A program made the position numbers and the translations under genes. Positions 10,062 to 18,688 of a stretch of 64,000 bases of DNA are shown here, piece by piece; the first letter of the stretch is position 1, and every line of letters begins with the position of its first letter. The notes below the pieces were generated by a model. The model had not been told where the DNA came from, did no database searches, and worked only from the letters and a program-made list of their open reading frames with translations. Origin of the DNA: Mesostigma viride (lineage: Eukaryota > Streptophyta > Mesostigmatophyceae > Mesostigmatales > Mesostigmataceae); assembly GCA_009746045.1 (NCBI GenBank), contig RPFO01000156.1, positions 5,749,900 through 5,813,899 on the forward strand, given 5' to 3'.

Positions 10062-11810
10062 ATGGATCCAGTGGGTGGAGATATGTCGCCTATACCTACC
10101 AATAATAATAATAATACTACTACTAATAACATTAACAATAACAATACTCGTGGTAACCGACGGGACTCCTTGGAAACGGTACACCATCTCACTCCTCAAG
10201 GTATTCTGCGTACCTCACCGCCTTCTCCTGTTGCTGGTGGTCGCCGTCGTCCCTCAATTACCCCACCTACCTATGAACAACGTATTTCCCAAGTCAGATT
10301 TAGTGAGGAACCTTCTTTCGTTGTGAACCAGGCCCCTGCCCCTTCTGCAACCTTGGCTCACCCCTCCAGCAGGTCCTCACACACTAACAATGCTCCTAGG
10401 CCTCCTTCCCACCCTGTGCCTTCAATGCCTGCTATTAACACGGGTCGTACCTCGGCCCCTGTCGGCCCTTCTGGGCGCCCTAGTGCAGTCCCCTTTTTCC
10501 CACCTGCTTCCTGGTCCTACCCTGAGACGGCCTATGAGGCTGCCCAGGTTCCTACCCGTGTGGCTGATTTAGAAGTTAATAATGATTTCAGTACCATGCC
10601 CCTAGATGATAGGAATTATGATCATTTTGCCTATTCCTCTCTTCGTGAGCAATATACTGTCCCCTTCTCCTATGGGCACCATCCGGAAACGGTGGCTCCC
10701 TCTAGACCCCTACCCAAGACTTTTCCTATCCCTTCCTTCTATCCCGCTTATGTAGCAGTGGAAGATAGTGGCCCTATGGGAAAAACTGATTCTTCTAATC
10801 CCCCTAAGCCTCCTGCTCTTCCCCTCTTTGCCAACCTTCCTAAGCTGGATGTCAAGTCTACCCCTCAACAGTTTTTCACCTTCATTATGTTGCTCACCCA
10901 GAACACAGAGTCCTGGCAGAACCACAATAGGTGGCGCCTCTCTGATGCTGTACTAGTTCCTCATTATCTTACTACCTGCATTACTCCTGAACTTGCTAAC
11001 CTCATCCAGTGTGAGTCTCTTGCCTCTCATGCCTACCCAAACTCTGTAGCAGAATTGTTCAAGCGTTTAGAGAACCATTTAGTCCCTCCCGATGCAGATT
11101 GGCAGGATAGATTATCCTTTGGCACCTTGCAGCAGGGTACCAAGTCCTTCAAAGAATATATGAAAGAGTTTGATGCTCAGATGGTACGAATTAGGGATTT
11201 GTCGGGTGCAGAAGTACGTGCTCGCTTCCTTCAGGGCCTCAGTAGACCCTTATTGCGTGAAGTCAAGCGCCAGTTCTCTGCCTACCGTTTTACTGACCTG
11301 CCCCTCAAGCATGTGCGCCAGCATCTTTTACGAGTAGCAGATTTCTTCTCCACACCTTCTCTTCCTACCCGTTCCCGTATTAATAATATAAGCCTTACCC
11401 CTGAGGAGGAGAACTCCTATGTAGAAGAATTAGATATCTGTGTGACTGACCTTTCAGCTCTGGATGTCTCTCATATTACCTGCTATCATTGTAAGGAAGT
11501 AGGTCACCTTAAACGTGAGTGCCCCAAGTTCCTTTCGGGTGCTCCCCCTCATCCCGACGCTCGCCCTCCTCGTACCCCTCAGCGTGCTCCTATTCGTCCC
11601 ACTTCAGGACGCATTCCTTCAGCTACCCCTAGTAGGCTGAATGCTGTGCAGACAGGATCCCCAGGGTTCCCCTATGATAATCAGGCTCCCGCACCCTCTT
11701 CAATCCCTCGTGACCCTCCAGCAGTGGCTTTTCCGCCAGGGTCTTCTTCGGGGTTCGTTCCTATGGATTTGGGGGGGAGGGGGAACAGTAGGCCTGTCAG
11801 CCGGGGGTAA
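10062..11810 (+). CDS. gag: Gag polyprotein (element 2)
   Basis: 582 residues. After a short Met-Asp-Pro start comes an Asn/Thr-rich tract and a long disordered Pro/Ser region (~residues 1-230). A capsid-type Retrotrans_gag region follows (~235-420), recognisable by its helical segments and the FKEYMKEFDAQ ... RFLQGLSRPL pattern. A CCHC zinc knuckle sits at about 474-487, then a Pro/Arg-rich tail. Gag forms the virus-like particle and packages RNA. The ATG lies 93 bp after the leader ORF stop. The stop TAA 11808-11810 follows CGG GGG, and pol is open in the +1 frame from that point. Confidence 0.93.
   Translation: MDPVGGDMSPIPTNNNNNTTTNNINNNNTRGNRRDSLETVHHLTPQGILRTSPPSPVAGGRRRPSITPPTYEQRISQVRFSEEPSFVVNQAPAPSATLAHPSSRSSHTNNAPRPPSHPVPSMPAINTGRTSAPVGPSGRPSAVPFFPPASWSYPETAYEAAQVPTRVADLEVNNDFSTMPLDDRNYDHFAYSSLREQYTVPFSYGHHPETVAPSRPLPKTFPIPSFYPAYVAVEDSGPMGKTDSSNPPKPPALPLFANLPKLDVKSTPQQFFTFIMLLTQNTESWQNHNRWRLSDAVLVPHYLTTCITPELANLIQCESLASHAYPNSVAELFKRLENHLVPPDADWQDRLSFGTLQQGTKSFKEYMKEFDAQMVRIRDLSGAEVRARFLQGLSRPLLREVKRQFSAYRFTDLPLKHVRQHLLRVADFFSTPSLPTRSRINNISLTPEEENSYVEELDICVTDLSALDVSHITCYHCKEVGHLKRECPKFLSGAPPHPDARPPRTPQRAPIRPTSGRIPSATPSRLNAVQTGSPGFPYDNQAPAPSSIPRDPPAVAFPPGSSSGFVPMDLGGRGNSRPVSRG
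11802..11810 (+). promoter_or_regulatory. Putative +1 frameshift site at gag stop (CGG GGG TAA), element 2
   Basis: Skipping one base at GGG TAA moves the reading from the gag frame into the pol frame with no intervening stop. The identical string stands at the gag end of element 1 (323-331). Ty3 itself is known to use a +1 shift between Gag and Pol, though at a different sequence. An internal start for pol cannot be excluded. Confidence 0.5.
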
Positions 11811-14286
11811 CCTGGACAGGTCCTTAGATAGTACCCCAGATATTAATTTTTGCTTGCCTGTTTTTATAACCTCTGTAGGAGCTGAATCATCCCTACCACT
11901 ACGTGTGCGTCCTCTTATGTTCTTGAATGGTGGTTTAACCGTCCCTCACACTGTTGTAGACCCCTTCTTGCATGCTGATGAACTCTTGAATGTCTCTGTG
12001 TTGGTAGATAGCGGTGCGGCTAGCTCCTTTGTGAGCGAGGCCCTAGTTAGACGTTTAGGACTAGTCCCTACCCCTCACACCAAACCCGTTACTGTTCATT
12101 ATGCTGATGGTCGCACCAGTCATTCCCCGGGTACGGTGTCCCTTCCCATGGTTATACAAGGACGTACTGTCAACCTGACGGCCACTATAGGCCCTATCAC
12201 TACCGCTGATGTATTACTAGGATTAGATTGGCACCAGGATAATAAGATTACTATTAATTATGATACCATGGTCATTTGGTTTCCAGATAGCTCTTACTGG
12301 GTACCTGAACGTCATTATAGATTGGAAAATTTATCCTTGGTAGATATTACTCCTCCTACACCTGTTGATCCTCCTGTAAGACCTATACCTGAAGTAATAA
12401 TGTCAAATGACGAATTACGTTCTGAATTAAAGCAAAATGGATACCTATTATGTATGTTCCTTCAGTTAGAAGTACAACAGATACCTATCACTAACAATAG
12501 TGTGGATATAGATGTAAATACAGTGGATACAATAGGAGTAGGATTTACTGAAAATGAAATAGTAAGATACATGGCTGTGATAGATTCCTCAAAAGTATTT
12601 GAAGAAAAGACTCCTTCTTATCCTCCTCCTCGTTCTGTTTTACACCGTGTAGTTATCAAGGACGGTGCAGTTCCTACGCACTCTCCGATGTATAGAATGG
12701 GCCCTACCGAGTTAAAGGAACTAAAACAGATTTTAGTGTCATTATTAGAAGCAGGATTGATAGAGCCTAGTAACTCCCCCTACTCAGCTGGTGTCCTGTT
12801 AGTTCCTAAGCCAAATGGCAAGTTTCGCCTAGTTACTGATTATAGGAAGTTGAATGATATTACTGTGAAATCTAAATACCCTCTACCTCGTATTGACGAT
12901 ATATTTAATAAGGTTAAAGGTTCCACTTGTTTCACAGTACTGGATTGTGCGGATGGTTTTTGGCAGTTGCGGATAGCTCCTGAGGATTGCCATAAAACCG
13001 CCTTTGCTACCCCTTTTGGTCATTACCAGTTTAGAGTAGCGGCTATGGGACTCTGTAACTCGCCTGCCTCTTTTCAAATGTTAATGAATGAAGTGCTTAG
13101 ACCTGTTATGGGAAATTCTCATCTTCCTCAGGTGTCCTCTGATCTAAAGGATCCCTCCTTCTCCTCTGTTTCTTTATCTGAGCATGACCGTTCTTGTGCT
13201 CAAGCTTACTTAGATGATATTCTTATTTACTCTCCTGATTTTGAAACGCACCTACGTGATTTAAAGAAAGTATTAGAAATAATGGCTGAAAATTCTTTGT
13301 GGGCGCGCCGTGCTAAAGTGCGTTCGGGTAGGAGTGTCCCATTTTTAGGGCACGTTCTGTCAGATGCCGGGGTCGCTACCGACCCGGATAAAACTAAGTC
13401 AATTCAGGAATGGCCTACTCCTACCGACGTTAAAGGTGTACGTAGTTTCCTAGGAATTGCTTCTTACTATAGGCGTTTTATCCCGCGTTTCGCCACTATA
13501 GCAGCCCCTATTAATCATTTATTAAAGAAGGATATCCCCTTTGTTTGGAGTAGTGAGTGTCAGTCTGCTTTTCAGTGCCTAAAATCCCTACTCCTTTCCC
13601 CTCCTGTACTCATCCTACCGGATACTACTAAACCCTTTGTTGTGGCTACAGATGCTAGTAAAGTAGCTATAGGTGGTGTCCTTCTCCAGGATCAGGGTCA
13701 GGGCTTACAGCCAATTGAATATATCTCTAGGACAATGCTCCCTGCGGAGCGTAACTATCCCGTCCACCAGCAGGAACTCTTAGCGGTGGTGTATTGTTGC
13801 CACGCGTGGCAGCACTTCCTTAAAGGTGCTCAATTTGATGTCTGCCTGAATGAACCCTGTGAGCTAGATCCTTATAGGTTAGTTATCCAAACGGATCATC
13901 GTCCCCTTACCCATCTTCTCTCCCAACCCAACCTTACCCCTCGGCAAGCGCGCTGGATGGAATTTTTAGCACAGTTTTCCCCTTTTAAACTTCAGTATGT
14001 CAAGGGTGTAGATAACATAGTACCAGATGCACTCTCTCGTCGTGCAGACTATTCCTTCTTCGAGGACCTTGATGTTCTCAATATTACTCTAGTTCCTACT
14101 ACTATGGGTGTAACCCCTTATGGTGAACTACCTGATGATGATTCCTATGCCTACCTCTTTCATACAGCTGTTCGCATGCCTGATCTCCTTTCTCACGTAG
14201 GACTCTCTCTCCCGTGTGAGGCCCTTCCTGTGGCCTCGGTGGGGGGGAGGGGAAAAATAAAATTTCTATACCGCTTAGCCATATAG
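11809..14286 (+). CDS. pol: Pol: protease, reverse transcriptase and RNase H (element 2)
   Basis: About 825 residues from the gag stop region. Protease: DSGA active site near 12010. RT: VTDYRKLND, LDCADGFWQL, then YLDD with the catalytic aspartate pair near 13210. RNase H: begins near VATDASKVAIGG, with the catalytic Glu in HQQELLAV, Asp in TDHRPL and the C-terminal Asp in VPDALSRR. Unlike element 1 the RT is uninterrupted. The frame also opens upstream to 11641, overlapping gag, but that part does not resemble protease. It ends at TAG 14284-14286, 28 bases after the slippery heptamer 14250-14256. Confidence 0.93.
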   Translation, partial: NLDRSLDSTPDINFCLPVFITSVGAESSLPLRVRPLMFLNGGLTVPHTVVDPFLHADELLNVSVLVDSGAASSFVSEALVRRLGLVPTPHTKPVTVHYADGRTSHSPGTVSLPMVIQGRTVNLTATIGPITTADVLLGLDWHQDNKITINYDTMVIWFPDSSYWVPERHYRLENLSLVDITPPTPVDPPVRPIPEVIMSNDELRSELKQNGYLLCMFLQLEVQQIPITNNSVDIDVNTVDTIGVGFTENEIVRYMAVIDSSKVFEEKTPSYPPPRSVLHRVVIKDGAVPTHSPMYRMGPTELKELKQILVSLLEAGLIEPSNSPYSAGVLLVPKPNGKFRLVTDYRKLNDITVKSKYPLPRIDDIFNKVKGSTCFTVLDCADGFWQLRIAPEDCHKTAFATPFGHYQFRVAAMGLCNSPASFQMLMNEVLRPVMGNSHLPQVSSDLKDPSFSSVSLSEHDRSCAQAYLDDILIYSPDFETHLRDLKKVLEIMAENSLWARRAKVRSGRSVPFLGHVLSDAGVATDPDKTKSIQEWPTPTDVKGVRSFLGIASYYRRFIPRFATIAAPINHLLKKDIPFVWSSECQSAFQCLKSLLLSPPVLILPDTTKPFVVATDASKVAIGGVLLQDQGQGLQPIEYISRTMLPAERNYPVHQQELLAVVYCCHAWQHFLKGAQFDVCLNEPCELDPYRLVIQTDHRPLTHLLSQPNLTPRQARWMEFLAQFSPFKLQYVKGVDNIVPDALSRRADYSFFEDLDVLNITLVPTTMGVTPYGELPDDDSYAYLFHTAVRMPDLLSHVGLSLPCEALPVASVGGRGKIKFLYRLAI
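14250..14256 (+). promoter_or_regulatory. Putative -1 frameshift slippery site (G GGA AAA), element 2
   Basis: This is the same heptamer, in the same frame phase, as in element 1. Here the -1 frame is broken by a one-base deletion relative to element 1, which creates TAG at 14325-14327 before the integrase ATG (14396). Element 2 may therefore have lost the RNase H-integrase fusion, while element 1 retains it. Confidence 0.6.
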
Positions 14287-14395
14287 CGACTAGGTCAGGA
14301 AAGTCTTATGAAAACGTAGTCCCCTAGGACCTCCCCTTCTCTTCGGCAAGGCGGTAGGAGATCTCTTTAAACCTGTTCTGGATACTTCTGTAGCG

Positions 14396-15922
14396 ATGCC
14401 TACCTCTGATCTTGAACGCCTTATTAGTAGATTTACGGCCACTGAGCCGGAAGCATTAGCTGCCATTGCTGCACATCCCCAACAATTAGGCAAGCACCCT
14501 TGTAAATTTGTAGGTGGGTTTTTATATGTGCAGATAGCAGATTCTCCCCCTCAATGGCGCCTGTATGTCCCTCCTATCTGTCGCTCCTCCTTGCTCTTTG
14601 AGTTGCATGACTTAGCTGCTCACCAGGGTGGTAAACGGGTACGGGACCTAGTAGCCCGCTCTTATTACTGGCCTTCCCTTTATAAGGATGTGGATGAGTA
14701 TGTTAGAACTTGTCAATCTTGCCAGGAAATGAAACCCAATAATGTAGGACAGATAGCAGAACCTAGGACCTTGCCTGACCCTATCATGCCTTGGGATTCT
14801 ATCATGATGGATTTTGTAGGACCTTTTAGAAAGAATGATAGGGGCAATGCCCAAATCCTTGTGTTCATAGATCGTTTTACTCGTATGTGCCATCTTGTGC
14901 CGTGTCCTTTAGAACTCACCGCACGTGATTGCGCACGCCTATACCTCAATAATGTATATAGATATCATGGATTGAGTAGGCAGTTTATTAGTGATAAGGA
15001 TAAATTATTTACCTCAGATTTTTGGCAGCAGTTTTTCGCTGCCATCGGTACCAAGGTTACCTACGGTACTGCCTACCACTCCTCCTCCTCTCATTTAGTA
15101 GAGCGTCTTAATAGAGTAGTAGAAGAAGCGCTTAGGCACTATGTTAATGGCTCGGGTAGTGATTGGGAGGATTATTTATGTTTGGTAGAGTTCTCCCTCA
15201 ACAATTGTCCCCAAGCTGCGCATGGATATACGCCCTTCTTCTTAGATACTGGGAGACAGCCCCTTACCCCTACCTCTCTCTTAGCTAGTCCTCTACGGGA
15301 CAAGGATGATGTGTCCCGAGATACTGTAGAAGGTGTACAGTCCTTACTAGATAGAATGAAAACTGCTCATGACCACGCGATCTCAGGGTATCAAAAAGCT
15401 CAGGCTAAGTACCTTGCTAGGTTGCGTGCCTCCTTAGATAGACGAGCACCTGAGATAGAAGTAGGAGATCTAGTATTAGTAGAAGGCCCCCGTGTTGGCC
15501 GTTTTGCTCATAAGTTTGAAGCAGAACTGAAGGTCAAACTTAGGCCTGCCTTCTTAGGACCCTTCCATGTGTTGTCTAGGGTAGGAAATTTCTTGTATAA
15601 GGTCGATATCCCTACCTCTTGGCAAACGCATTCAAACACCTTCCATAGGAGCCAGCTTAAACTGTACCACCCTAGTACGTTCGCTGGCAGGGAGTTAGCG
15701 CCTGCCCCTTTAGAGCATAATCCTGACACTGGGGAAGTAGAAGACGAAGTAGAAAGCATCGTGGCCCATCGAGATATCAAAAAGGGCCGCGGTACCCAGC
15801 GTCAGTATAAAGTGAAGTGGATGTATGCTCGTAGTGAAGTAGATAAGGTTTGGTATACGGAGAGTGAGCTAGATGGGTGTAGTCGCCTGCTGCAGGAATA
15901 TAAAACCCTGCACAAGCTCTAG
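14396..15922 (+). CDS. int: Integrase with C-terminal chromodomain (element 2)
   Basis: 508 residues from the ATG, nearly identical to the element 1 integrase: HHCC module, D,D,E catalytic core (MMDFVG, ISDKDK, LVERLNR), GPF module and chromodomain. It would normally be made as part of Pol by the upstream -1 slip, but the TAG at 14325-14327 blocks that route in this copy, so the ATG at 14396 or another copy in trans would be needed. Its last bases overlap the upstream extension of the 3' ORF. Confidence 0.92.
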   Translation: MPTSDLERLISRFTATEPEALAAIAAHPQQLGKHPCKFVGGFLYVQIADSPPQWRLYVPPICRSSLLFELHDLAAHQGGKRVRDLVARSYYWPSLYKDVDEYVRTCQSCQEMKPNNVGQIAEPRTLPDPIMPWDSIMMDFVGPFRKNDRGNAQILVFIDRFTRMCHLVPCPLELTARDCARLYLNNVYRYHGLSRQFISDKDKLFTSDFWQQFFAAIGTKVTYGTAYHSSSSHLVERLNRVVEEALRHYVNGSGSDWEDYLCLVEFSLNNCPQAAHGYTPFFLDTGRQPLTPTSLLASPLRDKDDVSRDTVEGVQSLLDRMKTAHDHAISGYQKAQAKYLARLRASLDRRAPEIEVGDLVLVEGPRVGRFAHKFEAELKVKLRPAFLGPFHVLSRVGNFLYKVDIPTSWQTHSNTFHRSQLKLYHPSTFAGRELAPAPLEHNPDTGEVEDEVESIVAHRDIKKGRGTQRQYKVKWMYARSEVDKVWYTESELDGCSRLLQEYKTLHKL

Positions 15923-15998
15923 TCGTAGGCCTTCTCCTCTCTTATGTTATGTCTGCTGTCGACGGGTGGTTGGTTGTCCCCTCCCCTCCGCAGCCGTC

Positions 15999-18310
15999 AT
16001 GACAGAGCCTACCCCTCCGGCTGAGAGCCCGCTGCCGTCCCTGCCCCTACCGGACCCTGAGCTGTATTTCGAGGCCCTTCCGGGCCGTTGGGTGTCGCGA
16101 TCATGTTACCGGGGTGGCGTTGTGCAGCCGGCCCTTCAGGCCCAACATGCGAGCTTAGTCAGGGCGGCCCTCTTCGGGGTCACGTGGTATGGTCCTTCCC
16201 CTGATGAGCCGCACCAGCTTGTCCTGCACGGTTTCGATGATGCCGGACACTGTTTGTTGGGGTGTGGTTCCAGCTGTCCCGCCTTGGGGCAGATAGATGC
16301 GGTTCTCCGGTGTTGCCGTGTGTTCTCCTACCTCTCCACTCCTGTGGGCCGTACCTGCCTACGGGAGGTGTTCCCGTGGCTTCCAGCTGAGGGTGATGCT
16401 GAGGTAGACGAGAACCCCTGCGACCTTTTACGGGCCGTAGAGTTCATGGAGATAGCTGATCAGTCGGCGGGACTAGCGGTTAGTGGTCCTACCCCTTCGG
16501 GCGCCCCAGCCGAGGTACATTATACTCCAGATTATTCTGCCTCGAGCGCTGCGTCCGCCTCCTCGGTGTCTGTCCCTCCCTCTCCGGTCCCGTCGTCCCC
16601 TCGGTCGACCCGGGATGTCGCAGTGGAGCCTACCCCTTCGGGTTTGCCTGATCCTCTTTCGGCGACGGTCTCGGCTATGCAGGCTCAGATCCAGTCTTTG
16701 ACCACGGCGTTTGGGGCCTTCCTTGCGGCCCAGGCGCAGGTCCCGGCCACGCCGGCTGGATCCGCGCCCCCTACCCCTTCTGTCGCCCCGGCGACTACGG
16801 CTTCGCCCGCGCCCCCGCCTGCGCCCGCGGTCGCTGTGGTTCCGGCGGCTCCTGCGACTCCTGCTGCCTCTGCGCCTGTTACCGCTCTACCTGCGCCTAC
16901 GCGGGAGTCTCCTGCCCCTGTTAGCTCGCCCTCCGTCGCTGCTTCCGAGCCTCCTCCCGCTCAGGCGCAGACGTCGCGGGGTTTCTTTGGCGATACTAGC
17001 GGCTTCCCAGACTTTGGGAGGGTGGTCCTCCGCAGAGGATTCCGGTTCCTGACTGGGGCCTGGATGGTAGTCAATCTTATGCAGGACTGCCTGTCCCTAC
17101 GGGCCCCATTTTCAACATGTGGCCTGAGGGTGCACCGGCAACGGAGACCGGCGCGCCTGCGTCGTTGGTGGGTCCGTCACGGCCCTCTCTGGCTTCAGGT
17201 CCGGCGCGACCTCCTGTTTTACCAGTGCCCCCTGCGTCGGTGTCGGCTCCTGCCCCTGCGTCAGCCCCTGCTCCGGTCCCTCCTCCTTCGGCCTCGCGGT
17301 CTTTGGCCGCGGTTGTTCGGTCCACCGGTCAGGATCCTCGCGCCACCCGCGCTGCCGATTCCCTCAGGGAGTTGTCCCAGGGTGATCGGGACAGGGCTCC
17401 TTCTGTGGTGCACGCGACGCCGGAGTCGCGTGACACGCCCATTCCGGGGTATGGTATGTCCGCACTCGCCTGCCGACAGTGTGACCTGCCGCGCGCCTCT
17501 GCTGAGCTTGCCATCTCTCCCATGTCCTATGGGTTCTCCCAGGTGTGTCGGGCGCCCCGGGATCGTGGCCTACCCATTGAGACTGATCGGCCTCCGTTCG
17601 ACATGGTTATTTTAGCTGATCCGGTGTTCGAGGGTGAGATCCTGGTCCGGCGCGTCCTGTATCGCTGGGCGAGGCGCCACAACGACTTGGACACCTACGG
17701 TGGGTTTCAGTGGGCTTACCCTCCCCCTCTGGGCATTATGGCTTCGGATGCCCTTACAGTAGAGTTTCCTGCGGTGCCGGGTGCGGCGTACACTACGGTC
17801 CTCCAGCCCATCCTTGAGTGGGATGCCCGCCGCCCGGCGCCTATCCCGGGCCAGGGTCTAGACTCCCGCGGTCACCCTCCTCCTCGTGCCAGCGACTACC
17901 TAGAGACATTCGGGTCGCGACAGTGTGTTCGTCGGTGGCGCTCCCGCGAGGTTCGGCACATCCGGTTGTGGCCGTCCAACGTGGAGCCCCTGGTGGACCT
18001 GTTCTTCCCGACGGGTATGCGCCCTCGGATTCGGTATCATTGCCTCCTCCTGCGGGCCCTTTGCCTGATCGCGGTAGAGCCTTTCCTTCGCCTCTTTGCC
18101 TGTGGCTTTCTGGACTGGGCCCGTGGCCAGGTCGTCCTCACGCAGCATAGGTATTACTGGGCCTTCCTGGGCCTCTTTCCTGACGGCGTGTGGGCCGATG
18201 TTTTCCTCACTGTAGATAGGCATGACAATGTTGAGGATGTGGCTCACTACCAGGCCTACCTGGAGGTCCTGCTGGCCTCTCGTGGCACTTACCAGACGGA
18301 TGGCCACTAG
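15999..18310 (+). CDS. 3' ORF of unknown function (element 2, one-base frameshift)
   Basis: A long ORF between integrase and the polypurine tract, about 770 codons if read through one shift. The ATG is at 15999 and the stop TAG at 18308-18310. Regions in order: an N-terminal ~160-residue Cys-containing globular part; a Pro/Ala/Ser-rich linker with a short amphipathic segment (SAMQAQIQSLTTAFGAFLAA); and a C-terminal ~300-residue globular part rich in Arg, Trp and Tyr. A single-base deletion near 16990-17005, relative to element 1, moves the frame. No signal peptide or clear membrane span is seen, so it does not look like env. Its retention in two diverged copies argues for a function. Family not recognised. 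Confidence 0.72.
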
Positions 18311-18676
18311 ATAGAGGGCCTTAGGCCCGACCTGAGGGTGTTGTCCCTCCGGTATGTAGAGTCGCCCTCATATTCTGGCCAGTTGGTTGGCTGTTCTTGG
18401 TCCTTAGCGCTGATGTGTTTACTCTGTGTGTCCTGCCCAGTGCCGTCCCCCCCGGCCAGGACTCCGTTCCAGGCAGTTAGGGGAACCTACCACCAGGCTT
18501 GGTGCTGGCTAACCCTACACCACCCGGCGTGGTGGTGGAGACCGTGTGAACTATTGGTGCTTTGTATCTGGGATGGTCTATCGATTGTGTTGGTGTGTGC
18601 TGGGTGCGTTAGGATTATTTTCCTACCCCTCTGGTTCCCTCCTCTCTGCGTAGGGAGAGGGCTCCCTACCTTTTGT
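18311..18676 (+). other. 3' untranslated region of element 2
   Basis: About 370 bp between the 3' ORF stop and the polypurine tract. The same segment follows the element 1 ORF (22902-23260). No gene is supported. Confidence 0.7.
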
Positions 18677-18688
18677 GGGGGGGGGAGG
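18677..18688 (+). promoter_or_regulatory. Polypurine tract of element 2
   Basis: A run of nine G followed by AGG directly abuts the 3' LTR start (TGTTACG at 18689). This is the expected plus-strand primer for reverse transcription. Confidence 0.88.

Noticed and set aside
15999-18310. Envelope gene in the 3' ORF
   Set aside because: The position fits, but no signal peptide, fusion peptide or convincing membrane span is visible.
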